Source of the DNA: an uncultured Bacteroidales bacterium
GTDB taxonomy: Bacteria; Bacteroidota; Bacteroidia; Bacteroidales; Muribaculaceae
Reading direction: 5' to 3'
NCBI GenBank assembly: GCA_902768435.1
Contig: CACXLJ010000013.1
Location: 34,091-98,090, forward strand
Length of the DNA: 64,000 nt
Shown here: positions 25,918-34,962 of the stretch, in pieces
Layout of the letters: every line of letters starts with the position of its first letter
Numbering within the stretch: the first letter of the stretch is position 1
Position numbers and translations under genes: made by a program
The notes under the pieces: model-generated
The model's database searches: none
Told to the model about the DNA's origin: nothing
Seen by the model: only the letters and a program-made list of their open reading frames with translations

Positions 25918-26322
25918 TTATTTCACTTTTTTGAAAGTTCTTTCTTGGTGGTCGTCACCCACGAAGTAGTAGAACGAGATTTGATCCTCGGTGTTCATGC
26001 CGGGTCCGGTATAGTAGGTGTGCGATTTCTTGCCGTCGTAGATGGAGAAAAACTCGGCAGCGTCGTAGCGGAATTGACCGTGGTGCATTTTGAACACATA
26101 CGAGCCCTCGCCCTTGCCCGTCAACGAGTCCACGGGGCTGGAAAAACTCCAGGTCACGGTCTTGCCGTCGCCATTGAAAATGAGCGTGTCGCCGTTACAC
26201 ACAAACACGCCATTGTGCGGCGCAGGTTCTGGCCCCAGATGGTTGGTGTTGGGTGGTCCGCCATGCACTCGGCACGATGCCACGGCCATAACGATAAGCA
26301 ATGAAGTAAAAAACGGTTTCAT
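25918..26322 (-). CDS. Small hypothetical lipoprotein
   Basis: 134 residues with signal peptide and lipobox AVASC (Cys17), then a compact beta-rich domain containing NGDTLIFNGDGKTVTW and ending in basic residues. The pattern resembles small lipocalin-like or META-like domains but I do not recognise a family. TAACTTTG on the minus strand at 26354-26361 is its likely -7 box. Confidence 0.7.
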   Translation of the reverse strand: MKPFFTSLLIVMAVASCRVHGGPPNTNHLGPEPAPHNGVFVCNGDTLIFNGDGKTVTWSFSSPVDSLTGKGEGSYVFKMHHGQFRYDAAEFFSIYDGKKSHTYYTGPGMNTEDQISFYYFVGDDHQERTFKKVK

Positions 26323-26555
26323 CTCTAAAACTATATTTGTTGTTGTTTGTTACAAAGTTAATGCATTTTTGTTATAAAACAGTGAAAAATGAACAAAAAC
26401 CAAGACTTTCAGTTGTTTTTCGATAGATTTCCTCTTTAGACATGGTCTTGTCAATTCTTCAGAAACTCCAATATCTTCGCACTTCAATCACAGCAAAAAA
26501 AAGACCTATTACTGTATATTAGGCATTCCAAATATAGTTTGAAATAAAAAGTACA

Positions 26556-27143
26556 TCAAAAAAGCGAGCCGAGAATATTAGGATTCGTGACAATGTTGGC
26601 GACAATACTTGCAGCGATATCAGAGCCAAAAGATTTAATCTTGTCAAAGATAGATTTCTTTTTGGCTTCGACTTCGGCTTTGCTTTCAAGAATTTCTTTA
26701 ATGTCTTTCAGTTGCTTACCAGTCAATTCATCTTTAAGAATGTCAATTACAATCTGCAAAGATTGAGTTTGGGATTGAGATTGCGACAGGTTATTATTAA
26801 CCTCCACAAAAGGAGTTTGGCTTTCGCTTTTCAAAACAACTGGTTCAGGTATATCTTTATATGCCTTAATCAAGCCAAGAATTTGATTGAAAATAGAAGG
26901 GGTGCAATGATGTCTCTCAAACTCCTCAAACTGTTTGGTCAGTTCAGGGAGATAGCTGTCTTGCGGATATTTAAGTGAAAGGAAGCGTATTGTTTTATGT
27001 TTCCATTCTGTATATTCGCCAGCGTCCTTTATACCATAATCTGCATATCCCCTAATATAACCTCTTCCTGCCGGTATATAAGATATACCAGATAGTATAT
27101 TTTCACCTTGCTCGATAAGACTGTCAATTGTTATATCACTCAT
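26556..27143 (-). CDS. Unknown third gene of the Type III restriction operon
   Basis: 195 residues, not recognised. A charged N-terminal domain (residues 1-105, WKHKTIRFLSLKYPQDSYLPE) is joined by a Ser-Gln repeat linker (LSQSQSQTQSL) to a helical segment and a C-terminal Ala/Ile-rich, possibly membrane-inserting tail (SDIAASIVANIVTNPNIL). It starts 4 bases after the res stop. A sensor-linker-membrane layout hints at an abortive effector added to the R-M unit, but this rests only on composition and position. Confidence 0.7.
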   Translation of the reverse strand: MSDITIDSLIEQGENILSGISYIPAGRGYIRGYADYGIKDAGEYTEWKHKTIRFLSLKYPQDSYLPELTKQFEEFERHHCTPSIFNQILGLIKAYKDIPEPVVLKSESQTPFVEVNNNLSQSQSQTQSLQIVIDILKDELTGKQLKDIKEILESKAEVEAKKKSIFDKIKSFGSDIAASIVANIVTNPNILGSLF

Positions 27144-27147
27144 GCTT

Positions 27148-30100
27148 TTATTCTTTGGTTACAATGTTGTAAAGTTCGCCATAACTTGTGACCACATCGT
27201 ACTTGATTGAGCTATCGGAGATAGATGCAAAGTGACGACGTGCGCACTCAATTTTGCCAGCCTCTGTGCCACGCAAGTTAGCGGATTTAAGCTGATGGCT
27301 TGACGCGCCTTTGGTTTCAGCAATGAAGTAAACGTGTTTGACGCTTCCCTCACGGAATACTACAGCCCAGTCGGGGTTGTAGTGACCCATCGGCGTGTTG
27401 ATGTAGAAGCCATGAGGAAGTTTGGTGTAAACCACAACCTCGTCATGTGCTTCAAGGTTCTCGGCAAAGGGTTTCTCTGTGCCGACACTATCAACCACCA
27501 CTAAATCATACAATGATTTTGCCGATTCAATAGCGTTGATACCGAGCTTGCCACGAATGGTATTCTCGGTGAAGATGTCGCTACTGTACGTCTCGGACAA
27601 TTTCTTGTACTCGATGTGCTTGATTACCGCAATTGCTTTTGCCTCGTTGATAATGTTACCGACCTTGATAATAAATTCTTCGGGGTTCAACCTGAACTGC
27701 AAGAATTTCTCTGGTTTGATACCAGTAAGGATGTCGGCAATCACCTTACGGGTTAAGCCAGTGCTTTCCACCAACTTGCCGAGCAAGTCATATTTCACGT
27801 TGTTGCCAACGGCTTCGCTGACGCGGATTGTGCGGACTTTACCTGCTGTCATTGACGCTCCAGCTTGCAGTTCTTCTTTGTCGCGAATGTTCTCCAACGA
27901 GCCAGAGCCGACAACGATACGGATTTCCGTAACGTTCAGATACTTGTCTATGCCGTCAATGGCATTCTTGACAAGTTCGTCGGTCTCAAAGTCAACAGTA
28001 TAGAAAGAGCGGGTATTGATACGTTTCCACAATTCCTGGAACTCTTTCTTGTTGAATTTCTCCTCGTCGAACTTCGCTTCTCTTGTATGGCGAGCGTTCT
28101 GCGGTTTGAGCAGGTCGGGATTGAATACTTTATCAAGCACGGCCACGATGCTTGCCTTTGCGTCGCCATAGTCGCCCAAGTCAAGCGTATCGTTCTTTTT
28201 ATCCTCGAAGTATTTCTCTGTTAGTTTGCCTTTTCGCACATAGCCATTGGCTACAAGCTCTTCATGGACTTCAACGGCTTGATTAGTTGAAAGCGTGCGC
28301 TCCTCGCCAGTTGTGGCAAAAACAATGGTTTTGCCGGTGAACAAATTGGCGGTGACAATAATCGGGCGAGTGGAGATTGCGCTGGCGAGTTCGTCTTGCA
28401 GTGCTTTTGAGAACTGTTCGTAACTCTCACTGGCTATGACTGTGAGAATGTTGGTGTCGAAAACGCCAGTTGCGCCAAGCAACTCCTCGTCTTGTCGCTC
28501 GCCGTTTCGGTCGACGCACAAGCGCATACCACGTCCAACTTCCTGTCGCTTCTTCGTCTCGTTGTCGCTGTTTTTCAGCGTGCAGATTTGGAAAACGTTT
28601 GGGTTATCCCACCCCTCTTTGAGAGCGGAGTGCGAAAAGATAAAGCGTGTTGGCTCATCGAAACTCAATAGTCGCTCCTTATCTTTCATGATAAGGTTGT
28701 AGGCATCTACATCGCTACTGTCGGTCGAGCCACGTTCAATCTTCGGGTTGACCATGTGGCCTTTCCTGTCACGCGAGAAGTAGCCCTGATGAATACGGCT
28801 GATGTCACGGTCGATTTTGGCGAGATATTGCAGGTACTGCTCGTCGCCAAAAGTGGGCTGCATTTCGTGCATGACATTGACGTATTCTTCCTCGAACATT
28901 TCGGCATACTTGCCGTTTCGTGTCGTGCCGCCGCTCTCATAGATGCGGTAGTTTTCCACGTGGTCGATGAAGAACAGCGAAAGCACCTTGATGCCTTTGC
29001 CGAACAAAGCGCGTTCACGTTCAAGATGTGTGCGGATAGTTTCTTTGATTTGTATGCGGCGAATGTAGTCTTCGTTGACCGAGCCAATCATTTCACCCTC
29101 GTAGATGGTCAAGCCGTTAAGCAGAGTGATGCAGCCTTTCACGCCGTTGATGCTCGTGACGATGTAGCGGTCTTTATACTCGGTTAGGCCGTCGCTGTTC
29201 TGGTAAAGGTCGTACCGTTCACTCACCACTTTCGACACTTTCTTCAAGCCGTTTGCGCCTCTCACGTCGTGAGAGATGCGTGCCTGAGGCTGTCCTTTGG
29301 TGATGATGATTTTTTCAAGATAGACGAAGCCGTTGGTGGCTGTGGTGCCCACCTGTTTCACACCGAGTACTTCAATTTTCTTCACCAGCCGACGGTTGAG
29401 CGCGTCGATAGCGTCAAGTCGGAATACTTGATTGTATAAATCGTCCCTGCGGTGCGTGGCACTGTAAAGCAAAGAGAACAGCGGTTTGAACTCTTTGAGT
29501 TTCGTTCGCGTGGCGTTGTTGCGGTCAACGCCCAGCACGCTCTGTGGCTCGTCGATAATCAGGATGGGGTTGGTGGCCGCCATCACGTCGATAGGCTTGC
29601 GGAAACCGAAGTCTTCGAGGCGCGACGTGAAACGCCGGGCATCTGCACCGCGGGCGTTGAACGCCTGCGTGTTGATGACCATTACCTGTAGGCTTGGGTC
29701 GAGCGCAAACGAGTTGATGGGCGCAAGGTTCTTGCTGTTATACACGAAATAGACGAGCCGCTTGCCGTATTGTTCGGCGAAGTGGTCTTGCATGATGTCG
29801 AGGCTTTTCAGCACGCCCTCACGAATGGCGATGCTCGGCACGACAATGACAAACTTACTCCAGCCATAGAGTTTGTTCAACTCGTACATGGTTTTGATGT
29901 AAGTGTATGTCTTGCCGGTGCCGGTTTCCATTTCAATCGTGAAATTCAAACCCTCCTGCTCGCCCACAATCTTGTTGATAGGTTCGAGGTCCTGACGCAT
30001 TTGAATGTCACGAATGTTGCTTACCATCGAGGCATTGTCAATCATCAGTGGCTCGTTGCGGTAGCCGGTGAGTGCGGTGGGAATAGTGCCCTGCGCTTGT

Positions 30101-30216
30101 TTGCCCTGGTCAAACGTGTAGGTGAAGCCATCGCTGAACCGCTGACCGATGAAAATGTCGGTCACGGCACGTGCCGCGTCACGCTGGAAAGATTGATGTT
30201 TGAACTTTAGTTTCAT
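27148..30216 (-). CDS. res: Type III restriction enzyme, Res subunit
   Basis: 1022 residues. SF2 helicase motor with Walker A METGTGKT (96-103), a DEPQ box (ILIIDEPQSVLG), a motif III-like YSATH, and motif VI QEVGRGMRL. A C-terminal PD-(D/E)xK nuclease is visible as YNPDWAVVF...YFIAETKG. It forms a complex with Mod, moves or slides along DNA after ATP hydrolysis and cuts beside unmethylated sites. The gene follows mod by 14 bases. All key residues appear intact. Confidence 0.93.
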   Translation of the reverse strand: MKLKFKHQSFQRDAARAVTDIFIGQRFSDGFTYTFDQGKQAQGTIPTALTGYRNEPLMIDNASMVSNIRDIQMRQDLEPINKIVGEQEGLNFTIEMETGTGKTYTYIKTMYELNKLYGWSKFVIVVPSIAIREGVLKSLDIMQDHFAEQYGKRLVYFVYNSKNLAPINSFALDPSLQVMVINTQAFNARGADARRFTSRLEDFGFRKPIDVMAATNPILIIDEPQSVLGVDRNNATRTKLKEFKPLFSLLYSATHRRDDLYNQVFRLDAIDALNRRLVKKIEVLGVKQVGTTATNGFVYLEKIIITKGQPQARISHDVRGANGLKKVSKVVSERYDLYQNSDGLTEYKDRYIVTSINGVKGCITLLNGLTIYEGEMIGSVNEDYIRRIQIKETIRTHLERERALFGKGIKVLSLFFIDHVENYRIYESGGTTRNGKYAEMFEEEYVNVMHEMQPTFGDEQYLQYLAKIDRDISRIHQGYFSRDRKGHMVNPKIERGSTDSSDVDAYNLIMKDKERLLSFDEPTRFIFSHSALKEGWDNPNVFQICTLKNSDNETKKRQEVGRGMRLCVDRNGERQDEELLGATGVFDTNILTVIASESYEQFSKALQDELASAISTRPIIVTANLFTGKTIVFATTGEERTLSTNQAVEVHEELVANGYVRKGKLTEKYFEDKKNDTLDLGDYGDAKASIVAVLDKVFNPDLLKPQNARHTREAKFDEEKFNKKEFQELWKRINTRSFYTVDFETDELVKNAIDGIDKYLNVTEIRIVVGSGSLENIRDKEELQAGASMTAGKVRTIRVSEAVGNNVKYDLLGKLVESTGLTRKVIADILTGIKPEKFLQFRLNPEEFIIKVGNIINEAKAIAVIKHIEYKKLSETYSSDIFTENTIRGKLGINAIESAKSLYDLVVVDSVGTEKPFAENLEAHDEVVVYTKLPHGFYINTPMGHYNPDWAVVFREGSVKHVYFIAETKGASSHQLKSANLRGTEAGKIECARRHFASISDSSIKYDVVTSYGELYNIVTKE

Positions 30217-30230
30217 GCTACGCCAATCTT

Positions 30231-32153
30231 TTAGATGATACGAACACGGTCAGCCACATTTTCTTCGCTCCAGCCACACTTTTGTTTGAACATTTCAAAC
30301 AAGTTGATTTTGAGCGGTGCGCTCTCAAATCCGCTATCACGGAACACTACGCGAAGCGGATTCAGTTCTGCGATAGCGTTGATAACTTCTTCGTCAATAC
30401 CATCGGCGAAACAAGCCACCAAATCACCATCGTTGACGATGTGAATGGTCTTGCCGTCCACTTCCTGCTTGGCGAGCGGCAGCGAAAGTTGCACGCCCCA
30501 GTCGAGCATACATCCAAACAGCAAGTCAAGGTCTTCACGCCCCTCTTTGACGTTGTTTACAAGAGCAAAAAGGTCTTGTTGCTGAAGTTCCTTTGGCGCA
30601 AAGTAAACGTCTTGCATATTGCTTTCAGCAAGCTTGAACACACGGAAACCAGTATCAAGGTCTTTGGCTTTTGGATTTTCGGATTTGATTTTCGCAGCTG
30701 CTCGGCGAATGCGTTCTTTACCAATCTCGCAGATATTATCAAATCCATCATTTCGAGCCTCACTGTCTTCTGCCGTTTCTTCAGGTATTTGAACTAAAAT
30801 GTACTTCCTATTACCGCCATCTTCGGCATTTTGCCGCATGATAGCATGAGCAGTTGTTGCGCTGCCACTAAAAAAGTCAAGTATCAAAGCATCGTCATCA
30901 TGAATTATCTTGACAAAAAACTTGATTAATGAAGAAGGCTTCGGGAATGAAAATATTTTACCATTGAAAATATTTGTCACTTCTTTAGTGCCATCTTGCG
31001 ACATGCCAATGTCATCAGGTAGTTTGGTGCTAACAGCAACGCGTCCAAAGGAATCTCCTGCTTTTTTCATGTCGTCCTCTTTCCAATAACGCAAAACTGG
31101 TTTAGCGATGTTTAAGAAAGAGTATTCTCCAGGGAAAACAATTCTATCTTGTGCATAATATGTTTCAAATGTTTCTTCCGTGATAGCCCAAGTTCTATTA
31201 GGATTAGCAGGATATTGTTCCCCAGTTTTAGGGTTGACGATTGTGAAATAACTATTGGGCCTTTCACTTGCTGTCGTTTGTTTAGTCAAATCATGAACTC
31301 GCCAAGGCCGATTGGGAAAATCTGGAGTAGTATAGTATTTACGCTCTTTGCCCTCAACACTTGCATAAAAGTTATCTGATTTAGCATAAATCACAATCCA
31401 CTCGTAATCTTGCGAAACTCCGAATGGAACATCTGATTTAGCGGTGCGCTTGCGCCATGGAATTGTAGCAACATAGTTAGAGTTGCCGAATACTTCATTG
31501 CAGATTCGCTTAAGATTGTCAACTTCGTTGTCATCTATAGAGATGAAAATCACTCCATCATTTCTTAAAAGGTTGTAAGCAACAAGTAGACGTTCATATA
31601 TCATCGAACACCAATCAGAATGGAATCTTTCATTTGCGTCAGTGTTCTTGCGGAAACGGTTCCCAATTTCATCCACATTTCCCGCTTGTAGGTCGTATTT
31701 ATCCTTTTGCATCGCGAAGTCGTCACGATACACGAAGTCGTTGCCTGTGTTATACGGTGGGTCAATGTAGATCATCTTTATTGCTCCGAGGTACGACTTT
31801 TGGAGCAACTTCAACACATCGAGGTTGTCGCCCTCGATGTATAGGTTTTGAGTGTGTTCCCAATCTACACTTTCCTCGGGGCATGGGCGCAGGGTCTTGT
31901 TGATGGGGCGACCGGCCTCCTGCTGTGCGGCACGCTTGCCCACCCAGTTGAAGCCGTATTCTTCATCGGTTCCTTCGTAGGCGTTGTCGCCTAAAAGTTC
32001 ACGCAAGGTCGTGAAGTTTATCTTGCGCTCAATCTGCCCGGTCTTTTCGTCGCGCACCTCGGTGAATGCCGACGGGCAGATTTGGTACAAGGCTTCAAGG
32101 TTGATGCTCGCCCCCGAAGTGGAAGCTAAATCCAATTTCTTAATTTGAGCCAT
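30231..32153 (-). CDS. mod: Type III DNA adenine methyltransferase, Mod subunit
   Basis: 640 residues from ATG 32151-32153 (another ATG lies 6 bases upstream; longer extensions read as non-coding). A beta-class N6-adenine methyltransferase: motif IV DPPYNTGNDF (131-140) comes before motif I DFFSGSATTAHA, with the recognition domain between them. It sets the specificity of the Res complex. No simple-sequence tract typical of phase-variable mod genes is visible. Confidence 0.92.
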   Translation of the reverse strand: MAQIKKLDLASTSGASINLEALYQICPSAFTEVRDEKTGQIERKINFTTLRELLGDNAYEGTDEEYGFNWVGKRAAQQEAGRPINKTLRPCPEESVDWEHTQNLYIEGDNLDVLKLLQKSYLGAIKMIYIDPPYNTGNDFVYRDDFAMQKDKYDLQAGNVDEIGNRFRKNTDANERFHSDWCSMIYERLLVAYNLLRNDGVIFISIDDNEVDNLKRICNEVFGNSNYVATIPWRKRTAKSDVPFGVSQDYEWIVIYAKSDNFYASVEGKERKYYTTPDFPNRPWRVHDLTKQTTASERPNSYFTIVNPKTGEQYPANPNRTWAITEETFETYYAQDRIVFPGEYSFLNIAKPVLRYWKEDDMKKAGDSFGRVAVSTKLPDDIGMSQDGTKEVTNIFNGKIFSFPKPSSLIKFFVKIIHDDDALILDFFSGSATTAHAIMRQNAEDGGNRKYILVQIPEETAEDSEARNDGFDNICEIGKERIRRAAAKIKSENPKAKDLDTGFRVFKLAESNMQDVYFAPKELQQQDLFALVNNVKEGREDLDLLFGCMLDWGVQLSLPLAKQEVDGKTIHIVNDGDLVACFADGIDEEVINAIAELNPLRVVFRDSGFESAPLKINLFEMFKQKCGWSEENVADRVRII

Positions 32154-32159
32154 AATCAT

Positions 32160-32770
32160 TGGCTGGTCATGGCTCCAAACGACCTGTTCTTGAAGGTTTA
32201 TGCTAATGCGTTGGAAACAAAACGTGGAGCCGATTCTCTGATGCTCAGTTCCACTTCTTGAGGCTCGGGAAGCGCCCACTTCGTCAGAACGAGCAACTTC
32301 GAAAGCCCCACGCAGATGATATATACCTCAAAAATGTAATAATGCCTAAGCACTATAACAAACATAACGAGGTGAGTTATTACCATCTCTAAAAGGGCGT
32401 CTAGTTGCTTTGATTTCGACGAAGTATTGAAATTTTCCCGATTTCAAGAAGTCAAATCCAAAGCGTTAAGAATACGCCGTTTCCAAAATGTGATTCCCTA
32501 ATTGTTGACACGTCAACTAGCAGGGAATATGATTAAGCGATAAAAAACACTCAATCACAAATGCAAATTTACAATAATCTCTTCAAAATTCAATTCCTTT
32601 GTTTACATTTTTAAAAAAAGTTCTAACAAACAGCTCTAGCAATAGGCCATTTATTTATTAGCTATCAATAGTTTATGCGCTTTTGTCTAAAAATGTGTGT
32701 TCACCATTTTTCCCACCTCCTTCCATCCCTTATCTTTGCCCGCGTGCACCTTAATTAAATAATTACCGCC
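32160..32770. other. Non-coding gap between mod and the repeat region
   Basis: About 610 bases, AT-rich, with no convincing gene. A TAAATTTG box on the minus strand near 32564-32571 could start mod transcription. On the plus strand TATCTTTG (32731-32738) may drive the repeat-containing stretch to its right. Confidence 0.4.
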
Positions 32771-32821
32771 ATGAAAACACAATACCCATATCGCCGACAG
32801 ACGATCTCCAATCAGCAAACT

Positions 32822-32861
32822 CCAGGTTATAGAAGTGAGCGAAGCGAACGGAAGAACCTGG
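32822..32861. repeat. Inverted repeat next to the tandem repeats
   Basis: CCAGGTT (32822-32828) pairs with AACCTGG (32855-32861), with a purine-rich loop containing GAGCGAAGCGAACG. No T-run follows, so it is not a standard terminator. Confidence 0.5.
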
Positions 32862-32868
32862 GGAAGAA

Positions 32869-32952
32869 CGAAAGTGGTATAATCTTGAACGAAAGTACAC
32901 AGTATATCAACGGAAGTACACATTCTCTCCACGGAAGCAGTACAATCCCAAA
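32869..32952 (+). repeat. Four 21-base degenerate tandem repeats
   Basis: Units start AACGAAAGTGG, AACGAAAGTACAC, AACGGAAGTACAC and CACGGAAGCAG, each 21 bases long. In one frame that opens at ATG 32771 they would read NESGIIL, NESTQYI, NGSTHSL and HGSSTIP, a seven-residue repeat. That frame runs 157 codons to 33244, but its later part is low-complexity and I do not call it a gene. Confidence 0.6.
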
Positions 32953-33003
32953 ATTGATAATATCTCTAGTAATCAGTCAATTACATGAAAAACATCTTCA
33001 AAT

Positions 33004-33057
33004 TTCCCAAAATTCCCACTGTTCCCAAGATTCCCAATCTTCCCCACGTTCCCATTC
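33004..33057. repeat. Six 9-base degenerate tandem repeats
   Basis: The units are variants of ATTCCCAAT (for example ATTCCCACT, GTTCCCAAG, CTTCCCCAC). On the minus strand they read as repeated GGGAA blocks. GC-rich low-complexity sequence continues to about 33240. The remainder up to 33396 is AT-rich with no gene. Confidence 0.65.
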
Positions 33058-33396
33058 ATCCCCAAGAAAACTTCGCGCCCCGCGCGGCTTTGCGTGCCTG
33101 TCCCCTTTGTGTGAGTCCCTGTCCCCGTCCCTGCAAAATAATTCATGGATAATTTGTGGAAATTTGTGGAGACACCCCTGTCCCCGCCTTTGCAAACCTT
33201 ATGTCCTTATGTCTAAAATCCCTGTCCCCGCAGAACCTCCCTAACGCTGCAAAGTTAGGGTAGAGATTAAGTGGAGGCAAGGGGAAATCTTGGAAAAAAT
33301 CCTCTAAAATCAGGGAAAATCATGGAAAGAAATTGCGAAAATCAGAAAAATCTTGGAAAATTTTCTCCAAAAATGGCTAATTTACGGAAAATTTTC

Positions 33397-33404
33397 TAAC
33401 TTTG
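33397..33404 (+). promoter_or_regulatory. -7 box of the AbiEi-Fic gene
   Basis: TAACTTTG 21 bases before the start codon. The -33 position holds only ATGG, so the match is partial. Confidence 0.4.
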
Positions 33405-33424
33405 CAGTCTAAAACGATGAAATT

Positions 33425-34894
33425 ATGGAAAGAGACTTTCTGCGCAATCATGAAGTGGTTGTGGCATCATCTGATAAAGATGTGAGCAAATTCATTGCTG
33501 CCATGAGCAAAAAGGGACAAATCATCAAAATTGCCCCCAGGGTGTATAGTACCAATTTGAATGATTCGCCTGAAAATATAGTTCGCCGTAATCTATTTTT
33601 CATTTTTGGGGAATTATACCCTGGTGCTGTACTGTCGCATCGCACGGCGCTGGAGTTCCGTCCCACCGCTGAGGGGCACATATACCTGACCTACAAATAC
33701 AGCAAAAGAATCGCATTGCCTGGCATCACTGTGCACTTGCTCGAGGGAAAGGGTGCACAGCCCAACGACAGCCCCTTCATGGGCGGACTATATGTGTCGA
33801 GCAATGCCCGTGCATTTCTTGAAAACCTGCAAACTACATACCAGCACGAGGGTGTTTCAAAATGTTTGCCTCAGGCGGTGCTTGAAGAGCGGCTAGAGCG
33901 AATGTTGCTGACCAATGGTGAGGCCGAACTCAACAAGCTGCGCGACTCGGCCCGCATACTCTCGGATGCACTAGATATGTCTAAAGAATTTAAAAAGCTG
34001 GATGCCATCATAGGAGCCATGTTGTCGACCAAACCGTCTAACATACTGCAATCGCCTGTTGCCGAGGCGCGTGCCATGGGTGAGCCTTTCGACAGCCATC
34101 GGCTCGACATGCTGTGCACACTCATGGCAGCCTTGAATGAACAAGAATTTGCGGACTATCCCGAGCCGAATGTAACAGAACTTGCCTATAACAATTTTGC
34201 TTTCTTTGAGAGTTATTTCTCTAACTACATAGAGGGCACTGAATTTGAAATTGAAGATGCACGCCAAATCATAGATACCCGCACACCCATCCCCACTCGC
34301 AGTGCCGACAGCCATGATGTGCTGGGCACCTATTACATTGTGTCGAACCGCAAAGAAATGGGCATAACACCTACAACTGCCGATAATCTGCTCGAAATTC
34401 TGCAGCATCGACATCGCATCATGATGTCGGCGCGTCCTGAAAGCTCTCCAGGGCTATTCAAGGTTCAAAACAATCGGGCTGGAGAAACGCACTTTGTGGA
34501 TTATCAACTTGTGCGAGGCACATTGAAGAAAGGTTATGAGATTTATCGCTCGTTGAGACATCCGTTTGCACGTGCCGTGTTTATGCTCTTCATGGTGAGT
34601 GAAGTACACCCTTTCACCGATGGCAATGGGCGTACGTCAAGAATCATGATGAACGCCGAACTTGTGGCAGCCAACCAGTCGAAGATCATCATCCCCACCG
34701 TGTTCCGCACCGACTATCTGGGAGCATTGCGTCAATTGAGTCGCAAGAACAATCCCCACACACTCATCAAAGCCATGCAAAGGGTGAGGCAATTCAGTTT
34801 CAAACTACATGACGAAGACTTCGACAATTTGCGCAACTACTTGAACCAGTGCAATGCCTTCAAAGACGAGGATGGATACATCTTGCAGTTCTGA
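33425..34894 (+). CDS. Fic-family protein with an N-terminal AbiEi-like domain
   Basis: 489 residues. The C-terminal Fic domain has HPFTDGNGRTSR starting at His395, and the inhibitory SNYIEG helix (S266 to G271, Glu270) precedes it. The N-terminal 190 residues read like a type IV antitoxin of the AbiEi group: a winged helix (VSKFIAAMSKKGQIIKIAPRVYST) followed by YPGAVLSHRTALEF and a beta-rich region. The fusion puts an antitoxin-like DNA-binding module on a self-inhibited AMP-transferase. A self-contained toxin/regulator is the inference. It stands alone beside the Type III R-M operon. Confidence 0.85.
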   Translation: MERDFLRNHEVVVASSDKDVSKFIAAMSKKGQIIKIAPRVYSTNLNDSPENIVRRNLFFIFGELYPGAVLSHRTALEFRPTAEGHIYLTYKYSKRIALPGITVHLLEGKGAQPNDSPFMGGLYVSSNARAFLENLQTTYQHEGVSKCLPQAVLEERLERMLLTNGEAELNKLRDSARILSDALDMSKEFKKLDAIIGAMLSTKPSNILQSPVAEARAMGEPFDSHRLDMLCTLMAALNEQEFADYPEPNVTELAYNNFAFFESYFSNYIEGTEFEIEDARQIIDTRTPIPTRSADSHDVLGTYYIVSNRKEMGITPTTADNLLEILQHRHRIMMSARPESSPGLFKVQNNRAGETHFVDYQLVRGTLKKGYEIYRSLRHPFARAVFMLFMVSEVHPFTDGNGRTSRIMMNAELVAANQSKIIIPTVFRTDYLGALRQLSRKNNPHTLIKAMQRVRQFSFKLHDEDFDNLRNYLNQCNAFKDEDGYILQF

Positions 34895-34905
34895 GATAGG
34901 GATGG

Positions 34906-34936
34906 CCCCGCAATGTGTGAGAAACATCGGGGTTAT
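34906..34936. terminator. Hairpin between convergent Fic and U32 genes
   Basis: CCCCG (34906-34910) pairs with CGGGG (34928-34932), extended inwards by ATGT/ACAT with a small bulge. The T-run is weak. Confidence 0.4.
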
Positions 34937-34962
34937 ATGCTATAAGCTGTTGGCTGAAGGGT

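Noticed and set aside
30231..32153. Phase-variable mod gene
   Set aside because: No mono-, di- or tetranucleotide tract long enough for slippage was seen in the gene or its upstream region.
32869..33057. CRISPR array
   Set aside because: Repeat units are directly adjacent, too short and degenerate, with no spacers and no cas genes nearby.
32771..33244. 157-codon frame through the tandem repeats
   Set aside because: It starts plausibly behind a TATCTTTG box, but two thirds is Ser/Pro low-complexity sequence produced by the 9-base repeats; listed as repeats instead.
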